Origin: Haloarcula marismortui ATCC 43049
GTDB taxonomy: Archaea; Halobacteriota; Halobacteria; Halobacteriales; Haloarculaceae
Length of the DNA: 64,000 bases
NCBI RefSeq assembly: GCF_000011085.1
Contig: NC_006396.1
Coordinates: 1,922,001 to 1,986,000 of the forward strand
Direction of reading: 5' to 3'
The stretch's first letter is position 1, and each line of letters opens with the position of its first letter. The notes under the pieces are model-generated. The model was not told the origin of the DNA. It saw only the letters and a list, made by a program, of their open reading frames with translations, and made no database searches. Made by a program: the position numbers and the translations under genes. Positions 33,946 to 41,909 of the stretch are shown here, piece after piece.

Positions 33946-34467
33946 TTACAGTGTTATCGAGTCCGTGTTCGCGCTTTTGACAATGAAATTGCCAGTGTCC
34001 GCTTCGAGTTTGACGGACCGGCCGTGGTCGCCACCCAGGTCTTCGCCGACAACGGGAACGCCGTGTTCGTCCAGCGTCTCACGCACCTTCTTGGCGTTGC
34101 GCGAACCGATAGAGGATCCGTTCTCGGAGAAGTCGAGCATATCGCTCCCGCCAGCGATTTTGGCCTCCATGGCCTCCGTCGACGCCCCGGCATCCGCCAT
34201 GGCCTCGATGAGTGCTTGGATGCCCGTGTCCGCGAACTTCGCATGGTTGCCGCCGTCGATATCAGCCGCCGACGGAAGCATGACGTGGACGAGTCCGGCC
34301 ACCGTGTTACGGGTATCATATATTGCGATCCCGATACAGGAGCCCAGTCCGCTTGTGGTTAGCATGGCCGGCTCTGTGGTCACCTTGTACTCCGCGATGC
34401 CGACTTTGATGCGCTCGGGCGTACTTTGTTCGGGACTCTCTGTTTGGCTACCATCGTATACTTTCAT
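33946..34467 (-). CDS. cheD: Chemotaxis protein CheD
   Basis: 173 residues. Deamidates glutamine side chains of transducers and interacts with CheC and, in archaea, with CheF. The catalytic Cys is in TSGLGSCIGIAIYD and the His in LVHVMLPSA, both intact. It starts inside the cheC stop codon (one-base overlap at 34467). Cytoplasmic. Confidence 0.93.
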   Translation of the reverse strand: MKVYDGSQTESPEQSTPERIKVGIAEYKVTTEPAMLTTSGLGSCIGIAIYDTRNTVAGLVHVMLPSAADIDGGNHAKFADTGIQALIEAMADAGASTEAMEAKIAGGSDMLDFSENGSSIGSRNAKKVRETLDEHGVPVVGEDLGGDHGRSVKLEADTGNFIVKSANTDSITL

Positions 34468-35684
34468 TATTTGAATATCTGTTCGACGTCCGCGCCCGTC
34501 TCGGTCGCCCGCTCGACATCGAGGTCGTTGAGGGCGGCGCGCAACTCTTTCTCGTTGGGGAGAGCGTGAATCTCAGCCTGAAACTCGATGTCGTCGGTCT
34601 GCATCTGGGAGTCGATGATAAACGCATGCTCCTGATACTGTCCGACCTGCGCCGCAAGCGGGTCCATAATCGCCCGGCCCATATCGTGGACGACCCGCGG
34701 CGGCGTATGTTCGACTGACGTCTGGAGGACGTTCGCCCAGCCGTCGACGAACCCGCTCGTCATGATATTCCCCAGCTCCTCGATGGCAGCCTTGTGCTGG
34801 TCAGTTAGCTCATCACTGTCCATTTCGATGGGCATCATCGCCTCCGCAACGTTGATTGCTGAGACCTCGTCGAACAGCACCATGAGGTAGCCACTGGGCG
34901 TCCCAGTGAACTCGACGACCGTCCCGACGAACGTGTCCGTGCCGATCTGCTTTGGCACGTCCTCAATGGGAGCGAAACTGATCTGTGTCACCTCCGATTC
35001 AGTCGGGATACCGGTCATCATTTCGACGTTGTCAGCGGCTTTTTGAGTGCCTCTGGTCGTCATCTCGTTGAACGTCTGGAGCTTGTCGATGGGGATCGCA
35101 TCGCCGTCCGTGTCGACGTGCTCTACCATCATCTCCGTGAGTGATTCGTACTCAGGGAGCATGTAGATGTAGAAATTCACCGATTCGTCGATCCATTCGA
35201 TCTCCGATTTGAACACGAACACCTGCTGGTGGTCGCCGCTCTCGGGCGCATCAGGGAGCACGTCGCTACCGGACTCCTCAATATACTCCGGCGGCGAGTG
35301 GTCGATGGTCGCACCGACGTAGTCGGCCCAGCCGTCGATGAACCCGCTCATCATGATGTTGCCGATCTCCTCGATACCGCTTCTGGCCATCGCCTCGTCG
35401 TCGCTGCTACCGGGCATCATTTCCTCGGTGATCGTCCCGGCGCTGTCAACGTCGAAGGCAAGCACAGTATCGCCCTCTAGAACGCCATCGAAAGAGAACT
35501 CGACTCCGACGAAGTCCCGGCCAGCCAGTTCTTCGCCGACATCAGCCCTGTCGAGCAGCGTGATCTTGGTGACGTCGACGACAGCATCGATGCCAGTCAT
35601 CTGGCCCATCGACTGCGTGGCCTGTTCAGCCCCCTCGTGAGCGAGTTGGTTGAACGTGCCGAGCGACTGAATATCGACGTTCAT
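34467..35684 (-). CDS. cheC: Chemotaxis protein CheC, two-domain form
   Basis: 405 residues made of two CheC units. Each has a FNQLAHEG- or FNEMTTRG-type lead and the conserved EELGNIMxSGFxDGWA block (about residues 105 and 305). CheC proteins dephosphorylate CheY-P or bind CheD. A double CheC of this length is usual for one of the three haloarchaeal CheC types. It lies directly between cheY (stop adjacent) and cheD. Confidence 0.9.
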   Translation of the reverse strand: MNVDIQSLGTFNQLAHEGAEQATQSMGQMTGIDAVVDVTKITLLDRADVGEELAGRDFVGVEFSFDGVLEGDTVLAFDVDSAGTITEEMMPGSSDDEAMARSGIEEIGNIMMSGFIDGWADYVGATIDHSPPEYIEESGSDVLPDAPESGDHQQVFVFKSEIEWIDESVNFYIYMLPEYESLTEMMVEHVDTDGDAIPIDKLQTFNEMTTRGTQKAADNVEMMTGIPTESEVTQISFAPIEDVPKQIGTDTFVGTVVEFTGTPSGYLMVLFDEVSAINVAEAMMPIEMDSDELTDQHKAAIEELGNIMTSGFVDGWANVLQTSVEHTPPRVVHDMGRAIMDPLAAQVGQYQEHAFIIDSQMQTDDIEFQAEIHALPNEKELRAALNDLDVERATETGADVEQIFK

Positions 35685-36044
35685 CTATGAGGGAACGACG
35701 TCCTCGATAGCCTCCATCACGCTGGGTTTCTGGAACGGCTTGGTGATGTACCCGTCGGCCCCCGCTTTCACGGCCTCCTTCATCTTCTCTTCCTGACCAA
35801 CGCTTGTACACATGATGACGTTCGCATCGGGATTGGAAGATTTGATTTCGTCCGTGGCCTCGATACCATCCCGGATGGGCATCACAATGTCCATCATCAC
35901 CAGGTCTGGCCCTTCTTCTTTGAACACTTCGACAGCTTCGACTCCGTTCTCGACCTCCCCAACAATCTCGTGGTCTTCTTCGAGAATCTCGCGGAGGAGG
36001 TTACGCATAAACTCTGAATCGTCGGCGATCAGTACGTCTGGCAT
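35685..36044 (-). CDS. cheY: Chemotaxis response regulator CheY
   Basis: 119 residues, one receiver domain. Acidic pocket Asp8-Asp9, phosphoacceptor Asp52 in LVMMDIVMP, then the conserved Thr/Ser (CTSVG) and Lys (ITKPF). Phosphorylated by CheA; carries the signal to CheF and the archaellum. The ATG at 36044 is chosen because an open frame further upstream is basic and shows no receiver homology. It follows the DUF7500-like gene on the same strand. Confidence 0.94.
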   Translation of the reverse strand: MPDVLIADDSEFMRNLLREILEEDHEIVGEVENGVEAVEVFKEEGPDLVMMDIVMPIRDGIEATDEIKSSNPDANVIMCTSVGQEEKMKEAVKAGADGYITKPFQKPSVMEAIEDVVPS

Positions 36045-36192
36045 GCCTATCAAGCCTACATATCGTGATGAGTTAGATAAAGGTGTCCCGTAAATTATCG
36101 CGTGTGATATCGGTGGGACCCGAAACCGGGCAACTGCGTTCCGATTCTGACCGCGATGACAGGTACAACGCCTTCGTGTGCTGGTGCCTGCT

Positions 36193-36756
36193 TTAGAACT
36201 TCGCACCGTCTCGTGCTTCGATAGCCTCAACGAGGTCTGCGATACTGTCGTCCGGCGAGAGACCGGTCGACTGGACCATCCGCTTGAAGCTCTCTGGCGG
36301 GTGTTTGACTGGGACGTTGGACTCCGAGAGCAGAATGCCGAGCACGTTCTCGACCGATGTCGACCCGTCCATCTGCCGGCCGTACCAGAGCATGAAACTC
36401 TCGAACGCGGTGATGATGTCGTTGGACACAACCTGTTGCTGGTCAACGTTCCCGTCAAACTTCGCGGTCACATCGAACCCATACCGGCTGTTTGATTTCG
36501 CCATTTGCTCGGCGAGCCACTCGTGAACGTTCGCGTCGGTAAACTCAGGAGCGTCGGGCTCGGGAGCTGGGTCCGGGTCAGGGGTGGAGTCAGACGAAAC
36601 CTGATTGCCGTAGGAATCGTTGGTTCGAACATCAGAGGAGACGACATACCGTCCTTCGTCGATCTCTGTGACGTGCTCGTCATCCGCGATGTCTAATTCT
36701 TCCGGAGAGAGGATCTTACCGTCCTCTGGATTCGGTTCGTCTGACCCCGAGGCCAT
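36193..36756 (-). CDS. Conserved haloarchaeal taxis-cluster protein, DUF7500-like
   Basis: 187 residues, acidic, no membrane segment. The first 50 residues contain KILSPEELDI and EIDEGRYVVSSD blocks, then a Pro/Asp/Glu linker, then a helical domain from about residue 90 (NVHEWLAEQMAKSNSRYGFD). I remember a similar family (DUF7500) beside haloarchaeal che genes; unchecked. First gene upstream of cheY, leftward, 148 bp away, and divergent from the archaellin-like gene, so a taxis role is plausible but unproven. Confidence 0.75.
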   Translation of the reverse strand: MASGSDEPNPEDGKILSPEELDIADDEHVTEIDEGRYVVSSDVRTNDSYGNQVSSDSTPDPDPAPEPDAPEFTDANVHEWLAEQMAKSNSRYGFDVTAKFDGNVDQQQVVSNDIITAFESFMLWYGRQMDGSTSVENVLGILLSESNVPVKHPPESFKRMVQSTGLSPDDSIADLVEAIEARDGAKF

Positions 36757-36845
36757 GCAGATACATGAGAGATGGGATGATATAATTCCGTCGCTGCTCA
36801 GGGGTAGCCGACACGGTTTTGACTGGTCGTGGATACGTTCACAGT

Positions 36846-37442
36846 GTGAGCGAACCGAACCGGCGAGAGGAGCGAGCGACCGTTAAACGGCGGGCACAGA
36901 GCTCTCTCGGGTCGATTATCCTCCTGATTGCGGCGCTCCTGATCGCCGCAGCCACGGCTGGCGTACTGTTCGAAGTAGTCGGTGGGTTTCAGTCCGACGC
37001 GGCCACGGCCAGCGACAAAAGCGCCGACCGGGTCATTGCGCGGACCGAAGTCGTCGGGAGCACTGGCCACGTTAACACGACTGGACAGAGCATCGAAGCG
37101 GTGACGCTCGTGGTGAAGCGAGCGGAAGGGGGCGGGAACATGGACCTTAGCGATGTTGTCGTTGGGACGACAATCGGGAGCGGGGCCGACGCGCCGGTGG
37201 GTTCCGCTGCTGAGGTTACGGTTACCCCACTCAGAGATGACGACGACTCACTCTCGCGGGACATCCTGAACGACGACGGCGACCGGGCAGCCTTGCGTAT
37301 CGACCTCGCGGCACTGACAGGGGTCGAGCTCCAGCCGAGCGAAAGCGGCACGATACGGTTGCTGTCACCTGACGGCGCGACGACAACGGTCAGAGTCTCG
37401 GTCCCATCGTCGCTCAACGGGAAGACAACGGTCCCGCTCTGA
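36846..37442 (+). CDS. Archaellin-like protein, divergent short paralogue
   Basis: 198 residues from a GTG. The N-terminus has a basic segment (KRRAQ), then a long hydrophobic helix (about 24-47, SIILLIAALLIAAATAGVLF), as in archaellins. The middle and C-terminal parts follow the archaellin pattern too: a GSxGADAPVG-like stretch, DDDDSLSRDILNDDGDRAAL, and a VRVSVPSSLNGKTTV ending matching [15 protein letters not shown] at the end of ArlB. Before the helix it has RRA-Q instead of the usual RG-Q, so processing by the preflagellin peptidase is uncertain. Possibly a minor or adaptor archaellin. Runs opposite to arlB. Confidence 0.78.
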   Translation: MSEPNRREERATVKRRAQSSLGSIILLIAALLIAAATAGVLFEVVGGFQSDAATASDKSADRVIARTEVVGSTGHVNTTGQSIEAVTLVVKRAEGGGNMDLSDVVVGTTIGSGADAPVGSAAEVTVTPLRDDDDSLSRDILNDDGDRAALRIDLAALTGVELQPSESGTIRLLSPDGATTTVRVSVPSSLNGKTTVPL

Positions 37443-37752
37443 CGGCCGGCAGTAGCAGCCGACCGCCCGAACAGTGTGAGCCGGCTCACGGATACCGATG
37501 CGGAGAGGCGTGCTGACCCGAGTTCTTGACGCCCGACTTCGACCAGTAGACAGCCATACCGCGTGGCGTTTGGCCGTCTGTGCATCCGGCGGCTGCTACA
37601 ATCGTCTCTCCCGAGTCTGGTCGGGAGGAAATATGGTGTGTCACACGATAACTGCGAGCCGACGCAGTTCGCTATGTCGCCGTTGACGAACGTACCGACG
37701 CACAGAAACAGACCGCACAGCGACAGAAACAGTGTGAAACACTGACCTGTGT

Positions 37753-37904
37753 ATGAGTTCGATCCGTCCAACCGAAGCACGTCGCAAATGTATCGGGCTC
37801 TCGGCGTGGGCTTCTTGTCACTGTCTGGATGTTTGGACGGGAATGTGAAACTGACACGACGTAACAGAATCGAGGTCGTACCTGCAAAAAGGTGCATGCA
37901 GTAG
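37753..37904 (+). pseudogene. Possible frameshifted start of a Tat lipoprotein
   Basis: From the ATG at 37753 one frame gives a short start with an EARRK Tat-like motif and then ends. A frame offset by one base, from 37788, gives RALGVGFLSLSGCLDGN, a textbook haloarchaeal lipobox, then stops at 37904. Joining the two by one indel gives a normal Tat lipoprotein leader, so this may be the remnant of a lost gene. The rest of the protein is missing. Short enough that chance cannot be excluded. Confidence 0.4.
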
Positions 37905-37993
37905 AGCTTCGCTTACATGATAGAACCGAACACAGAGCATAGTCGACGCCCCCACGAGATAGCTGTCGCTGGTCGCGGGTGGAAAACAGAGAG

Positions 37994-38016
37994 AAAAGTT
38001 CTGCAAGCGAAAGAAC
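37994..38016 (-). terminator. Terminator-like hairpin after arlB
   Basis: In the leftward direction GTTCT and AGAAC pair around a 9-base loop, then TTTT follows, 9 bp past the arlB stop. It matches an intrinsic-type terminator for the archaellin mRNA, which is highly expressed in motile cells. Confidence 0.5.
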
Positions 38017-38024
38017 GGCTCGCG

Positions 38025-39389
38025 TTAGACCTGCACTGCGGTTTCGCCCGATAGCGTGTTGGGCACGCTAACGCGGATTTCGGTGGTCGCGCCGGACTCT
38101 GTCGTCACTTCCAGCGTCATCGTTTCGCCGGTTTCGAGCGTCCCGGGGTTGACGATAATGCGGAAGCGGTCAGCGTCGGTCATCACCGGGAGCGAGTCAT
38201 CCTCGTCTTGGACGGCCTGTACACCGAACGTCTCACCTTCGGTGGCACTATTGCCGCCGTAGGTCAGGGTGTTCGTGCCACTGGGGCCGATTGTGGTGAT
38301 AGTCGTCTGCTCGAGATTGATCTGGTCCGCGCCGGAGCCCTTAATTGCGATGACGCTAATCTCAGAGACACCACCACCGCCAGTGCTGTAGTCCTCGTTT
38401 ACGAGTAGCACCTGAGAGGTCGTGAGTGAAACTTCAGAGCTAGCTAGACCCGTAATTTGGCCAGAACTTGTGGTTATAATTTGGTCTCCGTCGTCATTCT
38501 CTAGCGTGAGTGCGCTAGCAGTATCAATTTGATTATCGAATGGGTTGAATGACACACTGTCGCCAGTATTTTCATTCGTAATCCGAACTTCATCATTTGC
38601 AATAACGTCGAACGTCACGTCATCGCCCTGATTGATCGTGATCGTACTTGAAGCTACAGTGATGTCAGAACTTCCTGACGTGGCACTGAGCGTTTCACCG
38701 TCACTAACAATCACGTCATCACTGTTACTATCGTCACCGGTCAGGGGGAGGTACTGTTCAGTGTTTTGACTGTTCTCTAGGTCAGCACTGACCGCGCTAG
38801 TGGACTCGCCATCGTTAAGTGTAACTGAGGTGATATCAACCTCGCCGTTGACCGGGTCTTCATAAGTCCGTTGGAACGTTACAGTGTCATCGTTAGTATC
38901 AGAGTCGCCCGCAAGTGAGAGAGTATCGGTACCCTCAGACACGGTAGTTGATGCTCCGGTCTCAGTGTTTGTAACAGAGATTGTGCTGGTACTTTCCCGG
39001 GTGAATCGAATTTCGTCACCCTGCTCAACGGCAACTTCACCATCCTGCCCGTCAAGGTTTGCGAGGTTACTATCACCTGCACTGGTTGAACTGACAGTTA
39101 GCGTTGATCCTGAGTCAATCGCGAACTGAATGGTTTCTCCTTCAACAATGATCGTATCCGTCGGGCCCGAACCCGCCACAGACCCAATCTTCGACGCTAC
39201 TTGAATCTGGTTGGTCACTTGGTCGCTACTTTCTTGGCCGGTCTGTTCAGCTGAACTCTGCAGGAAGCCAGCAGTGTTGATCAGGACGCCTGCCGCAATC
39301 GCGGCGACAAGCACCATCGCGATGAACACGATGAGGGTCCCGATCCCCACTTGGCCTCGGTCTTCTGGATTTGTAATGCGTTCGAACAT
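38025..39389 (-). CDS. arlB: Major archaellin ArlB (FlaB), very large form
   Basis: 454 residues, more than twice the usual archaellin length of about 200. The N-terminal signal is [12 protein letters not shown] with cleavage expected after Gly12, then the conserved [20 protein letters not shown] helix that forms the filament core. Residues up to about 74 and from about 327 to the end match archaellins; in between lie about 250 extra Ser/Thr/Asp-rich residues coded by DNA of lower GC. Large archaellins are known in Haloarcula. The start at 39389 is set by the family N-terminus. Confidence 0.92.
38415..39165. other. AT-richer insert inside arlB
   Basis: The DNA for about residues 75-325 of ArlB has visibly lower GC than either end of the gene or the neighbours (long stretches close to even base use). 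It encodes beta-rich, Ser/Thr/Asp repeats such as [20 protein letters not shown]. It probably forms the surface-exposed domain of the filament and may have been exchanged between strains. Confidence 0.6.
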
Positions 39390-39639
39390 GTGTAGTCCGG
39401 GTCGCTCTGACCCTATCGGAACGAGTACGTACCACCTAATAACATCATCCCTCAAAATTTTATTCTTGATAACGGTGGTTTCAGCCGGTTTAGACGGTAC
39501 TTCTCAATAGTATTCAGAGTCGATTTGAACCGATTTCACGGTCGTATAGCGATCGTCGGAAAACCCGGAATCAGTATTGAAAATTAATTTTGCAAGCTGA
39601 AAGCGGCCGGTCGGCCGGTCGGGTCACACGCAGGGACAG

Positions 39640-39915
39640 TCATTCGTACGTGATGAGACTGTACATCACAAACAGATAACCGAAGGTCGTCAGCCCACTG
39701 TTGACCAGCAGCAACGAGCGGACGCCTTCGAAGTCATTGATGAACGCGCTAATCATGGTCGCGGCCGCGCCCGCGATTGCAAGCGAAAATCCCACCGAGA
39801 GGTGAAGCATCGCCTGCCGGGATGTCTGGACGTACGCCCGCATGGCCATCCCAACCATTGTCAGTCCGGCCACGACGAATACCAGCGTCGATATGGCATA
39901 GAGAAGTTCTATCAT
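39640..39915 (-). CDS. Small membrane protein, DUF7521-like
   Basis: 91 residues, three hydrophobic segments (about 3-22, 32-55, 64-86). I remember DUF7521 as a small haloarchaeal family encoded beside HTH regulators, which is the case here (HTH gene 84 bp upstream on the same strand). Start ATG 39915, with a TTTAATAA box 30-38 bp upstream. Function unknown. Confidence 0.68.
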   Translation of the reverse strand: MIELLYAISTLVFVVAGLTMVGMAMRAYVQTSRQAMLHLSVGFSLAIAGAAATMISAFINDFEGVRSLLLVNSGLTTFGYLFVMYSLITYE

Positions 39916-39998
39916 CAGCACTGTGCAGTGCTACAGCGAACCCGTTATTAAATCCATGCTCGAAAATATCTTTCGTGATAACGGCGAAAAGAGGGGCT

Positions 39999-40334
39999 CT
40001 ATCGCTCGGATAGGGTCCGCCACGCCTCGTCAAGTTTGTTGGTCACTTCCGACCGCTCTTCGATGTGGACAGTCAGTTCATCGTCGAAGTCGACCCGGAC
40101 TTCATCCACGTTCCGCCGGTACACTTTGATACGTCGGCGGTCGTCAGAGAGAATATTGTCGTGGAGTTCCAGCAGGTCATGTTCGGTCAGTTCGTCGATC
40201 CGTCGGTAACACGTCGCGATGGGGATTCCGAGTTCGTCGCTGAGCTCCTGTGCGGAGACCGGTTCATCCGTCGCGTCAAGGATTTCGGCACTGTATTTAT
40301 TGCCAAGCGTCTGAAGAATCTCCCCTGAATCCAT
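39999..40334 (-). CDS. Winged HTH regulator (ArsR-like)
   Basis: 111 residues. Winged HTH: helix pair SAQELSDELGIPIATCYRRIDEL at about residues 27-49, then a wing with a basic RRRIKVYRR strand and a C-terminal dimer helix. No metal-binding Cys pair, so not a classic ArsR metal sensor. It precedes the DUF7521-like gene, with which it pairs in other haloarchaea. Start ATG 40334, with a CTTTATTA box 27-35 bp upstream. Target unknown; its place between arlB and taxis genes suggests motility control only as a guess. Confidence 0.8.
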   Translation of the reverse strand: MDSGEILQTLGNKYSAEILDATDEPVSAQELSDELGIPIATCYRRIDELTEHDLLELHDNILSDDRRRIKVYRRNVDEVRVDFDDELTVHIEERSEVTNKLDEAWRTLSER

Positions 40335-40490
40335 CGTTATCAAATCATAAATTCAGTCAATAATAAAGGTATCGCCTGTGATATCGAGTGAAAGGAAGAC
40401 AAACACGCACTGCGGGGCGTCCGTGCGAAAACGGCGGTCTGTGTCGCTGTATCCGTCGTTCTACGGAGTAATAATGGCTCTATCGTATCG

Positions 40491-41216
40491 TTAAATTGGT
40501 GATTCTTCCTCGCTCATCATCGAGAAGGCGCTGGCGTTCTGGTGGACATCGATGCCGCCGTGGTCAATCTCCATCGGATAGATGTCCGTCTCGATGTTCT
40601 GTTTTCGCATCTTGGCGACCCAGACGTATCTGTTCACACCGGTGTCAGTCGGCGTCTGGATAAGGTAGATGTTGCCGTCAGTTAGATAGTTCTCCAGTCC
40701 GACCTCGGTGTCCGGGAAGACGGCCCCCTGTTCGTTGGTCATCAGCGTCGTGAGCCCGCTGTCGCTGAGGATGTCAGTGAACTTCAGGAGATACGTCCGC
40801 TTCTCCCTCTCGTTTTCGAAGAACAGTTCGAACATGGCAAGCGAGTCAAGCACCAGTCGGTCGTAGTCACCGTCTTCGAGTTCCTCCAGTAGAATATCCA
40901 GCGAGGAGGTGAAGTCGTTCTCGCGCAGGAGCACCTGCTTGTCGTACACCTTGATGTTCCCGTTGTCGACGTGGTCCTGCCAGTTGTCGAAGCCGAGAGA
41001 TTCGGCGGCTTCCCGGAGGTCCGACTCGTCTTCCTCGAAGGAGAGGTAGATGCCCTTCTCGTCGTACTTTTCGACGCCGTTGTAGATGTACTGGAGGCAG
41101 AGGATCGATTTCCCGGCACCAGGGTTGCCGCTCACCAGTGTCGTCGAGTTCTTCACAATGCCGCCGTTCAGAATGTCGTCGAGGCCCTCGATCCCCGTTT
41201 TGGTTTGCTCAATCAT
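40491..41216 (-). CDS. KaiC-like RecA-fold ATPase, single domain
   Basis: 241 residues. Walker A GNPGAGKS at 30-37 and a Walker B region LVLDSLAMFEL near 115, plus the MIEQTKTGIEGLDDILNGG start typical of the KaiC/RadA-like group. One domain only, so not a clock protein as such; such proteins occur in many archaea, some in signalling. It lies between the HTH gene and cheW on the same strand. An open frame to 41357 adds 47 residues without homology. Role in taxis unproven. Confidence 0.85.
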   Translation of the reverse strand: MIEQTKTGIEGLDDILNGGIVKNSTTLVSGNPGAGKSILCLQYIYNGVEKYDEKGIYLSFEEDESDLREAAESLGFDNWQDHVDNGNIKVYDKQVLLRENDFTSSLDILLEELEDGDYDRLVLDSLAMFELFFENEREKRTYLLKFTDILSDSGLTTLMTNEQGAVFPDTEVGLENYLTDGNIYLIQTPTDTGVNRYVWVAKMRKQNIETDIYPMEIDHGGIDVHQNASAFSMMSEEESPI

Positions 41217-41304
41217 AGTTTCGGAAGGAACTGGAAGTTGATTAGATACTCCTCTGTCGGGAATGTTAAAAAGTCTTGCTGGTGTGTCGCTAAACAAACT
41301 GGAA

Positions 41305-41739
41305 TCAGTCACCAGCGTGGACGATGGCGGGGTCCACCCAGATAACAAAACTGTCATCTCGCTTGATGACGCCCCGGATTGAGCCGGCGTCGTTCGCGGG
41401 GGACCGGTCGACCTGTTCAGGAGTGATCTGGACTACCTGATACACTTCGTCGACGAGCCAGCCAGCTGCACCCTGTTCCTCGACGATATCCGGGTCGAAG
41501 ACGATAATTCGCTTCTCCGCACCCTCGTCTCCAATGCCGAAGACGACTTTAGGGTCAACAATCGATGTCGTGCGCCCGCGAAGGTCCATGACGCCACGGA
41601 CGTGCGGCGGGGCGTTCGGAACGGACGTGAGTTCGCCGATATCGACGATCTCAGTCACGTAGTCGATACTCACGCAGTACGTTTCCGAGCCGAGCTGGAA
41701 CTCGAGTACTTGGCCGGTGGTGGCTGACTGTGCTGCCAT
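41305..41739 (-). CDS. cheW: Chemotaxis coupling protein CheW
   Basis: 144 residues: the CheW beta-barrel that links transducers to CheA. Recognisable blocks are VLEFQLGSETYCVSIDYV near the start and PHVRGVMDLRGRTTSIVD in the middle. Divergent from cheB across 170 bp. Cytoplasmic, at the transducer arrays. Confidence 0.94.
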   Translation of the reverse strand: MAAQSATTGQVLEFQLGSETYCVSIDYVTEIVDIGELTSVPNAPPHVRGVMDLRGRTTSIVDPKVVFGIGDEGAEKRIIVFDPDIVEEQGAAGWLVDEVYQVVQITPEQVDRSPANDAGSIRGVIKRDDSFVIWVDPAIVHAGD

Positions 41740-41909
41740 TGCAGTTCTTATCCAAACTGTCGCGGATAGTGGCGCATAAAGGTGCCTGCTGGGCTATCAA
41801 CTTTGATTACGTGGGCGGAGTATTTATTTCGGGGCCGGACGGGATTTGGAAGTAGGTATGAGGATGTCTCGTTCGCCGATGTCTCCTGTCCGACGGGAGC
41901 GTTGGTGAT
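41740..41909. promoter_or_regulatory. Divergent cheW/cheB promoter region with a short upstream ORF
   Basis: 170 bp. CCTTTATG on the - strand, 34-41 bp before cheW, is a TATA candidate for it. On the + strand TATTTATTT (41819-41827) lies 83-91 bp before cheB, so cheB mRNA should have a leader of about 60 bases. Within it a 16-codon ORF starts at 41858 and ends with TGA at 41906-41908, one base before the cheB ATG. Confidence 0.5.

Larger units (their letters stand above)
37443..38024. other. Gene-poor gap between archaellin-like gene and arlB
   Basis: 582 bp. It contains a perfect 14 bp palindrome at 37476-37489 (GTGAGCCGGCTCAC), a broken lipoprotein start at 37753-37904 and the arlB terminator at 37994-38016. 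The rest shows no coding frame. Confidence 0.55.
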
